DNA from: Paracentrotus lividus
Taxonomy: Eukaryota > Echinodermata > Echinoidea > Camarodonta > Echinidae
Reading direction: 5' to 3'
DNA: 64,000 bases
Assembly (NCBI GenBank): GCA_940671915.1
Contig: CALNVZ010003430.1
Coordinates: 12,533,075 to 12,597,074 of the forward strand
The notes beneath the pieces are model-generated. The model saw only the letters and a program-made list of their open reading frames with translations. It did not search any database and had not been told where the DNA came from. The translations under genes were made by a program, and so were the position numbers. The first letter of the stretch is position 1. Each line of letters opens with the position of its first letter. Positions 1 through 11,459 of the stretch are shown here, one piece after another.

Positions 1-3000
1 ATTCCTAAGTCCATCTATCTAAGTCTTTCACCTGAGCGTTAAAAAAATTCTCTTTAATTGAAATTTAACACAATTTATTTTTTGTGCAATGACTCACATC
101 AGTTTTCAACTGATGCTCATTAAGATAACAATGAATTTCATTTTAATTTTATCAACGATAATGGAATGTAGACTAATACTTTATTGCTAATTTCAAGTTC
201 TTCCAATTTTTACAGTCTTGAACCTTAAAGTAAGAGTTATTAACATTGTGCTTATCGATTTATCTATATCGTATTCTTACCAGGCTTCTAATTATTTAAA
301 TTTCATTAACGCTTCATAACTAGTATCAATGTTATTATTTCGTATTCTTCGTATTTGAAATTTTAATTCAGTATCGAGTCGAATCGATTAACTCTTAGCG
401 CATATATTTCTTCACATTATATTTATTATCATTTGTAAATTCGAGGTATGCTCTCTATAAAATTTATGTTGAATCAAAATAACTAGATCTATCACTAAAT
501 AATATTATATAAGATAAACTTCTTACTTCAAATTAACTACCTACACCTTATTAATAATAAAAATCATACATTACACATAATAATCCATCTTCATTTCATT
601 GAGTTCAACTAAACCTACTACTAGAATTAATCATAATCGTATAACACTATCTAACATTCTTTTTTCTAATGTTCCATATTATCTTTCGAAACCAATTTAT
701 TTCTATTTACATTCATAACTTTTTCTTCAATCACTATGTACATAATATTACTGAATCTACCTACATGTTATTTATACTATGCTTTTAATACCATTCTATA
801 TATAAATAGTGATTAGCATATAATCTATTTTAATCATAACTCGATCTGATATCTTGATCAATGTCACTATCTTTTTCCTAATTCTTACTCATATTTTCAT
901 ACTAAATATAGATGTACGATGTCCCAAAAATATGCTAGTGCTTAAATCCTGATACAGCACAATAGTCAATATTATTATTTGAAGTTTGTCATCTCATCAT
1001 CATGTGATCTATATACTCCTCTCCGACACTATCATAGTCTTGTACTTCTTATAGTCAATAAATGATACACTACACTGTATTACACTTCAAAAATTCTAAT
1101 TTATTAATAATAGCCTATCGATTTTTCGATTTATCTTATGCTTCTATACTTGATACCAGCTCTGATAGCTATAATCGCAGACACTACTAAATATATAAAC
1201 GATATCTTCTTGAAGTTTGGAAGTCAATTTCCTTTGTGTCGTTAATATCTTTTTCTAAAGGTTTACAAATCATTGGTCTTGTCATTGATTACTTATGTTC
1301 ACAATTTTTGATCTGAACAATCATGTTTTCTGATTTGCCTTGTTTTTTTTAACTTTTATCAACTCAAGCGTAATATCGAGTAGACTTCATGGAAACTATT
1401 TAATATATGAAATTTTTCTTTGCAAAATTTACAGTAAATGCTTCAAGTGATAACAGTGAATCCGTACTAGCCGACTTTCTCCACTGTTCGACAACCGCTA
1501 ACATTATCGAGCTCAGATAACTGATATTCTGAACATCTATATCCACTATATGTTAGCGATCTTCGTTATTTCATATCTTTTTAATCTTTTAGTGAACTTT
1601 TCTTTAATGATCATCTTCTGCATTACACCAATTACGAACGATAATGCCCGTCATATGATATTCGTGAATATGTTTAGCTTATCGCACCTATTCTGGTAAA
1701 GTCCTCATACTTAGCTTTTAGCCAAATACAATAGCGATTTTTTTTATTAACATAATATTTATCAAATCATATATATCTATCATATATACATGCTCTATTC
1801 ACTATAAATTTACAATACTCGCGATAAAATCGATTTGCTAATTCTCTAAACAGCTAAACATCTAACATGTTTTATCCTTAAATATCTTTGTATATCAGTT
1901 AGTTTTTATTCTTTAATTTCGTACATATAAAATAGTTAGGATTTTATCTTTTTTCAGTATAAACCATGCCAGTATAAAGCCTCCCAAAATTTTCATTCTT
2001 AAATGATCAACTTCTATTTTCTTGTCTTAAATCAGTAGTATTTCAGGATGAGGGATATTTTAACGACTATAACGTGTATTGGTACGAAAACTAGATCTAT
2101 AATAATCTCTATCGTTTTTATCCCAACATTACTTTGGTATCCAAGTCTTTCGATATATGGTTTCGTATATTTTCTTTAAAGTTCGGGGAATAATGTCCTT
2201 CATTTATATTTTCAAATTTCAGACATACTGCGTGGGAATCATCAATTTTTTTTATGATTAAATACTTATTTCCATTATATGCCTTTTTGTTTTTCTCCAT
2301 TTTTTTTTTTCATAATCCCATCCCATTTTCTATAGTTTTACTATTCGTTAAGTAATAATTTCTTTACTTCTAATACCACCCCATATCATTATTCTAGTTA
2401 TCAGAATCGCTAGTTACTTACTATTGTACATCAACAAACCTATTTTTACTATCAGAAATGTCAATTCCTGAAGTTATATGAGTAAGTATCATATATACTC
2501 ATTCGTTACTTGCGTCTCAACTCTGACTGAACTACAAGTTTTATTTTCACACCTTTAAAATATTAATCCTGAACCCATAATAATATGCTTCATTTTAACA
2601 TCATAATATATATAACCCTTACACGCATTCCAACATTCTATATATTATTACTTACCACATTCTTCCTTTTCGAGTTACTTTATCCTTCGATTCGTAACAT
2701 TCGCTTAGTTTCAAACTATATAGAATACTAATAATTAACATTTTCTCAAACTATACGCTACATACTAGAACATTCTTTTCTCCTCCAAATTAAAATTACT
2801 ATGAAGGAAATGCGAATATTTATATATATTTAATGAGTCCTATTCATTGCTATACAAACTCAAGAAGAGCATAAGTATAAAAGTTTGAGCTTATTCTTAT
2901 CTGTCTCATCTAGCTACGTAACTCTTGCTTAGTCGTGCATCCTTTAATAATACCAGCCTAGAATCACCAACTTTAAAATATGATTTATCATATGTACTTA

Positions 3001-4620
3001 TATCGTTATATACTTCTACATATTTTATCACAAAAAGTATATATAATGATTGCCTTTCTTACATCACTCATCTTTTTTTTTTTTATTGTTCTTGTGTTTT
3101 ATAAATAAATCATATGAAAATACTTATGGTAATTATTTCTCATTCACTTATACATAAATTACATGTTTAATAGGAGAAATCTCACCACCTATTTTCATTC
3201 TCAATCACAAAGGTTCTTGGATATGTTAGAAGTATGATTTTTACAATCTGTAGGTTCTGATCACACATCATAAGTTACATGACATCATCATAATATCTGA
3301 AACATCGCGCTACCCCGACCTTGAAGGTTATATCTTTTGTTCTCATCCTTTTTCTTATCCGCGATATTACCCATAAGTTTTACTTACTCTTCTTTCTTAC
3401 AATATCTAAATATATCTTATACATTTGTTTATATTCTATATCTAATCCTTTTAAAAATGTCTAGTTCATTTGTTTTTATAATTCCATGCCCACCCTAAAG
3501 AAATCATTAATATTTTAAAATCGTAATCTGAAGATTTATTCACATACTTTATTAAAATATATTCTAGACATCGACTATTTATAATCATCGCATATTTCTA
3601 TTCATTTAAGAATATATCAGAATAAACTATTAATAATTGCTTAGTGAATTTTTCCCTTCAGTTACAATCATATGTTGCTGATGGTAACATACGTAGCAGT
3701 AACGTATTTAATATCATCAGAAAAGATCAACACATAACCATTAAAAATAATTGCATCGTATTCCAATTTACGAGATTCTTCAATCAATCTTTCAGTTTAC
3801 AATTTCATATCATTACCTCCTCTATATCTTTTTTTATATGAATTCCACTATATTAATCCTATATTTATCTAAATCCACCCATAAATCTAAACACCTACCC
3901 AGTCCACATCCATAATCAAGACCCCAAACCTTTTTTCCAAAATATTTAGCACCACAGTACCTGTGTTGTCTTCTTCGATATTAAACGCCTTAAGAGTCCA
4001 GGATTTTGATCCTTGCCATTCCCAGTATGGATCTATGGGTGGGGATGTTTAGCTCTGTAGGCTCCCCCTTAAATCTTGGCCCGATCCCTTCATACATTGC
4101 AAACAAAATCTTACAATAATTTTTTCTGTTAAAACTCAATATCATTTAATCGATCTTTTAAAACAATTTCTTTCAATTCGCTTCTGTCTTTTTGAGCCTG
4201 TTAGCCCAACATAATCTAAGAAGCTAGCAAGCCAAAGTCTTTCTGGATTTGAAGGTTTATGATTCATCGTAAGACTTCAGCTAAGCTTTATTATAGAGAG
4301 AGCTGAAAAATAATCGATCCTACACAAATTATTGGCAAAATTGCAAGCATCCTCAATGATCACCTATTTCAGACCAGGAAGATCTTCATTTATTTTTAAA
4401 TTCCCAGACCAGGACCGAAAATATAAAACCAAAAATTACATATTATATATAAAATAAACAATATTCTTACCTTAATACAAACATATTCCCAAATTAACAT
4501 TTATCTTTCCATTAAATTCATTAAAAGTGTAGACAACCCAACCCAGCCATCCCCTCCAGTACTCCGTAAAATACCCCTTATATTATCGGCTATGACTGTC
4601 AAAAAAGTTTAAGGATGCTA
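1..4620. other. AT-rich, G-poor gene-free sequence
   Basis: No exon, RNA gene or transposon is recognisable here. Reading frames are all very short. The + strand is strongly depleted in G relative to C: in 601-660 I count 13 C and 4 G, and in 2581-2640 14 C and 2 G. The rest of the window does not show this bias so strongly. It could be an old decayed repeat, a diverged satellite, or poorly corrected assembly sequence. Confidence 0.6.
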
Positions 4621-4628
4621 CTCAGGCC

Positions 4629-4750
4629 AATTGGGTTTCGGCTTAGAAAGACATTCTGTATTGCTATTCAGAAACAATCTCGACTCCACATGGCTAGAAT
4701 CTAGTCTACGTACGAATTACAAACGGTTCGAAAGGAGCCCGAAACCCAAT
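4629..4750. repeat. candidate short inverted-repeat element (MITE)
   Basis: The left end ATTGGGTTTCGGCTT is matched in inverted orientation by GAGCCCGAAACCCAAT at the right end, enclosing about 120 bp. No target-site duplication is convincing, so this is only a candidate. Confidence 0.4.
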
Positions 4751-5531
4751 CATGCTCCAGATAGAAGTAGCATCATCGCCATCATAATAATGGGAACTTC
4801 GTACGCATATTGGAGGGAGCCTGTGAAGTGTATCGATCATCTTTATTAACTGATACGTTATATGAAAAAATTATTTATTTTGGTATGTAATGTTATACGA
4901 CCCTACTTCACTCTTCAAATCAATAAGTTTGATTTACTCTCCGCAACTCTTTATATGGCGCAAAAAAACCCAGTATTTGACCACGTTATGTATTTGTTTA
5001 AATCCCTAAAGTGTAGTGAAAATGTTTTGTTTTGTATTGTTTTTTTTTGTTCCTTGTTTATTTCAATTTATTCTTTATTAGTACTATTTATCATTTTAGT
5101 TTTTATTTTTTAAAATTTTATTTATTAAGCTAATATTATTATTTATTGTATTTATTTTTTTTATTTGGGAGAAGGGGGGCGTGAATTCAGAAGCCCTCAT
5201 CGTACCTGATTGGATTTTAACAGCCCAAATAACATGTATGCTGTATATAAGCTCTGCTTATACTCTGCAATAACCATGCCAACTAAAAATATAACACTTA
5301 CCTCAGACTGAGGAATTGTGCTTAACTTTAGGACAGTCTTAATCCGTGGATCAACTTGACCACCTTTCGTGAAAAGCAAAAGGATGAGTCGGTAATTCAA
5401 ATTTAGGACAGGCTTAGTTAGGTGGGGTTTAACTTAGGTAAATTTCATGAATTCGGGCCATAGACTAAGTGTACTGAGTGCTATTATTCCTGTATGTTAT
5501 GTTGTATGCTGTTGTGTGTTATTAAGTCCAG
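4751..5531. other. non-coding sequence before the DUS1L exon
   Basis: AT-rich sequence with T-runs around 5040-5160. No exon is recognised. It is presumably intron of the DUS1L-like gene, if the upstream exons lie to the left of the window. Confidence 0.4.
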
Positions 5532-5672
5532 CAGAGATGGAGGCTAACCAAGCAGAGAGGAATCGAAAGCGCCCTCTAGCTTTGATAAACGACGATCTGA
5601 ACAACGAGGGCCTGTCCAAGAAGCAGTTGAAGAAGAGAGTGCGCAACCCCACAGCTCAATTTCATGTCAAAC
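5532..5672 (+). CDS. DUS1L: DUS1L-like internal exon (basic linker)
   Basis: The acceptor is TCCAG before 5532 and the donor is CGTAAG at 5673. The exon encodes a charged segment ending in [10 protein letters not shown] and leaves one base for the next codon. The ATG at 5537 is probably internal rather than a start, because family members have a long N-terminal domain before this segment. Confidence 0.7.
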
Positions 5673-7127
5673 GTAAGTTTTTGTCATGAAAATCTATTCT
5701 GTTGTAGTCCAAAAAATATTTCATATATAAAATTTCACAATTTAGCTTTTTGCCGCTGTGAAAATATGAATAAAACCATGCATTGATTCATAGTGAAGTT
5801 TCAAAAGGGAGAATCTGGACGAAATAGCTAAACATAACAAGCAAGGGATGCTATGGAAAGGAGGAACTTTGATCGATCGTAACATGGACTATGATAGATC
5901 ATGACCAGGTCACATGTCCCATGTGTGTTTGTTTTTGTAGGGGATTTTCTGTGTATGTGATTTTCAGCCAATTCTTATTAATTTTCCCTAAACTGTGCCA
6001 TAACTTACTCTCATGATATAACAATTGACCATGAATTTGTTATACCTTCTCTCAAAGTAATGTCTCTCTCGTAGTACTTAAAATTAGCTTCTATAATGGC
6101 ACTTCTTTCAAACTTTTATTTACCTCCAGCAACCAAGTACGAGAAGTGTGCCAAGTGTGCGAATCCAAGGGGACTGAAGTGTGTGTTTAGTGAGTGCAGA
6201 GCTTGCTGTAAGCACACTGCACACAAAGCAGTAGCTGATTGTCCAGGTGAGTTCAATAAAGTACTCGGGAACTCAATATTTAGGGTTTTTTTATAGCTTG
6301 AAAGATGGCTTACAAAAAAGATATAGCCTGCATACCGCTACTGGGGAATTGTATGCTTGATAAACTAATCCTCCTTTTTTTTTCCAGTGAATTAATAGGA
6401 GGGAAATCATAGAAACCTGCAAAGCAGGCTGTCAACATCTTATTTTTGCCACACCTTTCAGTTGCATAGTTAAAATATTCTTCTTTCATTATAATGAGCA
6501 TGCATATGAGCTTTTGTGAAACAAGGCAATTCTCCCAGGCCCCATTTGAAAAAAGTTCACATAAATGTTTGCATATCTTTGTTTTCAGTGTAAGAAGTTG
6601 CTATAATTAGGCTATTGGCTTGGTCCTGAGCTCCTCATTATAACTGGAATGGACTTTGCTGCCTGTTAATGCTATCACCCACATAATTACAATATGAAAG
6701 TTGAATAAGTCATCAATAGGGTGTATGTAATTTAAAAGATAAATGGAAAATTCGATTTTCCTCTTTTCAATGCTCTAACTTACTGTATAAAACCAATGGC
6801 TGTAGACTTTATTGGGAGGCAGGGTACATAGAGAGAAGGGCTTGCTCAATGACTCGCCTTCAGCTACCCCAATAGAATTATAATATAAAACTGGATTTAT
6901 AGAATGATAGAGTGAAATTTAATAACTTATATTATTCGTCTTGCCATTTTCCAGGTCACAACTTACTCTTCAAGACCAAATACGACAGGAAACTTGAATG
7001 GGAGGCAGAGCAGAGAGAGAAGGGCTTACTCATAGAATCGGCTGCAGTCACCAATGCTTCAAACCTTGATACAGAGAGCAGTATGGCAATGCAAATAGGG
7101 ACATCTGAGCAGTTGGATTCAGGCTAA
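5532..7127 (+). CDS. DUS1L: DUS1L-type tRNA-dihydrouridine synthase, C-terminal exons only (partial)
   Basis: Three exons splice in phase: 5532-5672, 6130-6246 and 6955-7127 (TAA 7125-7127). Together they give about 142 residues that match the C-terminal tail of the animal DUS1-like family. The tail has a basic, Lys/Arg-rich stretch ([11 protein letters not shown]), then a cysteine-rich module reading [22 protein letters not shown] and ADCPGH, then LLFKTK before a divergent acidic end. In the family, an N-terminal FMN-binding TIM barrel reduces uridine to dihydrouridine in the tRNA D-loop. The Cys cluster is probably zinc-binding, which is inference. The catalytic domain is not in the window: no barrel exon is seen in the 5.5 kb upstream, so it lies to the left or is missing. 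The phase of the first exon requires one nucleotide from an upstream exon. Frame and splice sites are intact. Confidence 0.82.
6130..6246 (+). CDS. DUS1L: DUS1L-like exon with Cys-rich module
   Basis: The acceptor is ACCTCCAG and the donor is GTGAGT. It encodes the CxxC...C...CxxCC...C cluster (KCAKC, KCVF, CRACCKH, ADCPG) typical of the DUS1L tail. Phase is continuous with both flanking exons. Confidence 0.82.
6955..7127 (+). CDS. DUS1L: DUS1L-like terminal exon
   Basis: The acceptor is TTTTCCAG. The exon begins with HNLLFKTK, completing the ADCPGH motif, and ends at TAA 7125-7127. The last 40 residues are acidic and low in complexity, as usual for a divergent C-terminus. Confidence 0.8.
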
Positions 7128-7369
7128 ACAATGGAATTATCAGAGTTCACCATGTGTGGATCGCCAAAGTTTTTATATTTTGCCTTGAGAAAGCAGACAT
7201 TAGCCTCGCTTTGAACATGATGCGTTATGCCGCCGCCTCCCCTAAAAAGCACACCAAATGCGAAGTATTATCATGATAAATCAAGCACTCATTTTCCATT
7301 GTCACCTAGTTAACTAGTCAAGATACAATACGGGGGGGTGTGTGAGTTCTGCAATTTGTCTTAGAGCTC

Positions 7370-7790
7370 TGCAATACACCCCCCCCCCCCACCAGAACTG
7401 AAAGTTTCAACTGGCTTTGAGTGATCACCCAAGGTTGTTTTTTTTCCCAGAAAGCCTGATACCAAACGTGTCATGATTGGAAACGGGTAAACCTGGTAAT
7501 TCAATACTTTTCAGAATTCCACCCATTATTCCAATGGTAAAATTCTAGCAATAGTCATTCCTCATAGGGCGATTTTGCCCTGGAAAGCTCTGTAATTACC
7601 CCCAAAAAATGAAAGTTTTAATTTGCTTTGGTTGGTCACCCTATTGTATTTTTCAGACAGCCTGATACCAAACGTGTCATGATTGGAAACAGGTAAACCT
7701 GGTAATTTAAAACCTTTTCAGAATTCCATCCGTTAATCCAATGGTAAACCTCTATTGATAGTCTCTCCCCATAGTCGGCTGCCTCGCTAT
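7370..7790. repeat. diverged two-copy tandem duplication, about 210 bp unit
   Basis: The segment around GCCTGATACCAAACGTGTCA occurs at about 7453 and again at about 7662. In both copies it is followed by TGATTGGAAAC, GGTAAACCTGGTAATT and a matching TTTTCAGAATTCCA block. Copies differ by scattered substitutions. Confidence 0.75.
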
Positions 7791-9487
7791 TCCTTTTTAG
7801 TAATATTTCTCGAGAAATTTCATTTGCCTGAAACCATTGGTATTTTGACATTGGTCCTACACATAGCGATGTACGTTATTTTCCACTTGACACTCGGTAA
7901 ACCAGATATGAAAATAACAAGATTTTGAGGGGGTTTTTTTTCTGAAGGGAAGTGATGCTCCATGTTCTCGGCCATGTGGTCTGTTCACTCTTTGTGTCTC
8001 TACTTAAAAAAGGTTACTTTATTTGGTCGTCCAAGGTTGGCAGGTATTACTCAAAGGAATACCAATTTCCCTCACCTGAATTGAGTGTGGCCTGAATTTG
8101 AGCCACATTCTTTTAATGGACAATGCAGCAAGTTATATCCTAGACCGCAACATATACATACTGTTTATCTGCATTGGTGTGTTAAAATTGTATATCGCAG
8201 ACATGATCACAGGGTATGCATATGCCTCTGTTTCTTGGGGACGTGTAAAACGGTGTTAGTCATGCCATGGTGAATATAAAGGCGGTTTACTGCATCATGT
8301 TTGAAGGAGGCTTTACAAATATTTATACTGAAGATTCAGGGATATATTTGAGGATGAATTGTGTCACTATCGACTGTAAAAATTGCAATTGAAATTTCAT
8401 AGGAATATTTTTGATCATGGAGCATGGGTAGATATTATCGAGATCTTTTACAGGTAAATAAGAGATATTGCAGAATGTATTTAATCATGAGAAATATGCA
8501 TTTCCAAAGAATAAGGAGTGTCCTGAAATAACCATTATAGATTTTCATGATGGCATCCAAAAAAAATTCCACTTGTGGCCAATGATATTGTTGTACGCTG
8601 TAAGATTAAAGTTACAATCAGGTAATTCTAAACAGTACCAATGTGATAAATGCATATGTGTAAAATGAAATCATGATGGGAGGTCAAAGGTTAAGCCTAT
8701 TGTGATTAGAATTTACTTTTTCCCCCATAGGCATCAAACTGTAATGTATTAAAGCAAGAGCAAACTGACCTACACCAACTCTCAGTGACAGTGTGTTATG
8801 TATAGCTTTATGTAGTCTTGAAATACACCTTTTGAGATAACTCAAGGATACAGTGAATAAATTAGCCTATTATGTCATTTGTAAAGGGAAATTTAACTAT
8901 TTTTCAGGGGAAAATTACTTGTTTTGCTACTTGGTAACATAACTATTAAATATTTAGTATGAATGTATTCAGTAGTGAATTGGTCTATTATCATTTAAGT
9001 GGGGCTTTATTATCAGACTACACTGCTCAGAATGTTGCATTATGGGTTAGGAATGGGGGCAGATTTGAGTAGTTGAGGACTTAGATGGTGCTATACAAGG
9101 CTCATGGTTTGTATTGGTTTTAAATAACTTCCAAATCTGTTTCCTTGTTTGTTACAGTCCACTCCTGCTATAATCATATACCCAGAATCCATCCAAACAC
9201 CTTCTTTTAATGAAATCTTGTTATACCACACATTTGTACATTTATTAAAATCGGTCCAGGGTAGTTGCCTTATTAAAATGTCATCATGTTGTATCCATGC
9301 TCATTAGAACAAGAGTTCTAAGAGTTAGTTGTGTCAATGTTTTTAAGAGCTTTTAATCTTTCATTGTGTACAAGTTGTTCACATTTGTGTGATGAATTAC
9401 TGAATGGTATCATTATCTGTAATCAAGAACTGATTACTACAAAACACAAAACTAAGATTTATTGGTTGAAGAAGGTTCAAACATAAG

Positions 9488-9625
9488 GGCCGATATTCTC
9501 GAAGGGTGACTAAAGTTAGTAAGCCAACTACATACGTCACAGCATTGTTCAAGATAATTGGAAGGCCTACTAAATATGTATTTAGTGGGCCTACTAGCTT
9601 AAGTCACCCTTTGAGAATACCGGCC
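9488..9625. repeat. hairpin MITE with about 25-bp terminal inverted repeats
   Basis: The left end GGCCGATATTCTCGAAGGGT pairs with the right end, whose reverse complement reads GGCCGGTATTCTCAAAGGGT. Total length is about 138 bp with no coding capacity. Confidence 0.7.
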
Positions 9626-10370
9626 AAGGAAACTATCAGGATTGTATGCATTCCACTTCATGACATCTGTATTGTTATGTTATCCTGCTACTTTAACCGC
9701 ACAAACTATTGTATTTATATTTATATAATAATTACGGAAACCTTGCTCTGTTATTACCACACTATTTATATTGATTAATTTATCTAAGTGTTCAAAATGC
9801 AGTTGGATGTCCAATATGACGATGTCCTGTATGACAATGATGCATTAAAATGTGGAGAGAAAACAACAAAACAAACCAAAACAAAACAAGATGAAAACAA
9901 AAACCTTGAAAGTCACAACTTTTCATGACTTTCCAACTGGTTTATTTATTAATATTTAAAATTTGCTCCAAATGAAATTGACAAATTTTTAGTAGAATTT
10001 CAAATGTTTATAACCAGCTAATCATGTTATGACTCTTGCTCATGTTTCTAACTATGTGTAAGGGGGCAACTGGTATTAGCCAGTCTCATTGAACATAAAA
10101 AGAATTGCTATAATCTTAAAAATTTTAAAGAGTCAAGTTTTCAGTAATTTTTAAAAAGTTATACTCTAGTACTCTACTGAGAAATCCTTGGCACATTATT
10201 TTTTAAAAACTATATACAGAGAGATGACTATAATTGACTTTGTGTAAAATACAATTATACAATGATACTATTACTTTGAAGTTTCATTTTGTGGTATTGT
10301 TCAGTGTTAATAGTATGTTTTGTGAACATTGGAAAGGAGAGGGATAGATTTAAAGAAAGTAAGGTTGATT

Positions 10371-10428
<58 letters not shown>
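10371..10428. repeat. (GA)n microsatellite
   Basis: Near-perfect GA dinucleotide run, followed by a GT-rich and G-rich stretch. It creates spurious Arg/Glu and Ser/Leu open frames on the two strands. Confidence 0.95.
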
Positions 10429-10431
<3 letters not shown>

Positions 10432-10754
10432 TGTGTTGTGTGTGTGGATGTGTGTGTGTGAAGAGAGAGGGAGACGGGGGAGGGGGGGGGAGAGTAGCAA
10501 GATTATTATTAGTGAAAAGGTTTTGAAAGATCAGATAGAGAAGAAAAATATTCAGGTACTAAGTAGTAAAAATCAGTGTGATAGATATTGTGAAAAGTAT
10601 GAAAAATATGGATTCAGAAAGATGGGAGAAAAGAGGTGAGAAGCATGAGGAGAAAGAGAGAGAGGGAGGGTGGAGGATAAAGAGGAGATAAACAGTAAGA
10701 TTATATTACGTTTTTACATCAAAATTGAATTGTAATATAATTTATGAAAAAAGA

Positions 10755-10830
10755 GCAAAGAAATTGGATTCCGGCCATTAGGATTCGAACCCGAGAAGCT
10801 TTAGAACCTGACATAAACCCAATTAAGGAT
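10755..10830 (-). repeat. possible degenerate tRNA-derived SINE fragment
   Basis: On the - strand a B-box-like GGGTTCGAATCC is present with a tRNA-like 3' half before it. No clear A box and no pairing acceptor stem can be found. Confidence 0.35.
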
Positions 10831-11371
10831 AGAAATCTACTTGGGGGATAAGTGCCAGGGATTAGTGAAGTGATGCTGTATAAATTTGAACAAAGAGGAA
10901 AAATGAACAGTAACATTTCTGATCAGTTCTCCTCTGTGTTGAAATTGCTATTATTTACATGACTACATACAGAGTACAAAGCACTGTCAAATGAATTATA
11001 CTGAATCAGTTACTATTATAGTTGCAGCAGGAATGATAGCCATTCCTTCCACGCCCATAACAATAGTATATCCATATCCCCCCCCCCCACAAAAAAAGAA
11101 GGCACCAGCCTGCCCCCTGTGGGTTTGTTGCCCTTGTATTAGAAACTAAGTACAAACACGATAAACTAAATTATGGTGAAGAAATTAATATTATTGTTTG
11201 TACGACACCCCCCTCCTGCTCGCCCAGCAAGTAAAAAACAAACTACTCATCATTACCGATATCAAATCTACAATTAGCTATCGTTACCTATCGAGATCGA
11301 TATCGAACTTAGGTGATCGACAAGACAGAGAATATTATTTATTAAAGCAAGTCTGGATTTCAACTTTCACT

Positions 11372-11459
11372 ATGAAAATATTAATCTTTAGCTCACTTTT
11401 ACTGTGCATTCAACTTGCATTCATCTGCACAGATGCTCTATCAGTTCGTCCTATAATAG
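11372..11459 (+). CDS. GGH: GGH exon 1
   Basis: Encodes the signal peptide and the mature N-terminus LSVRPII, with donor GTAAGT at 11460. It ends one base into the Gly codon of GILTQ. Confidence 0.93.

Larger units (their letters stand above)
7128..11371. other. intergenic region between DUS1L-like and GGH
   Basis: No exon is recognised on either strand. The region holds a two-copy tandem duplication (7370-7790), a hairpin MITE (9488-9625), a GA microsatellite (10371-10428) and a weak SINE-like fragment (about 10755-10830). The 3' UTR of the first gene and the promoter and 5' UTR of GGH must lie here, but no sequence signal fixes them. Confidence 0.6.
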
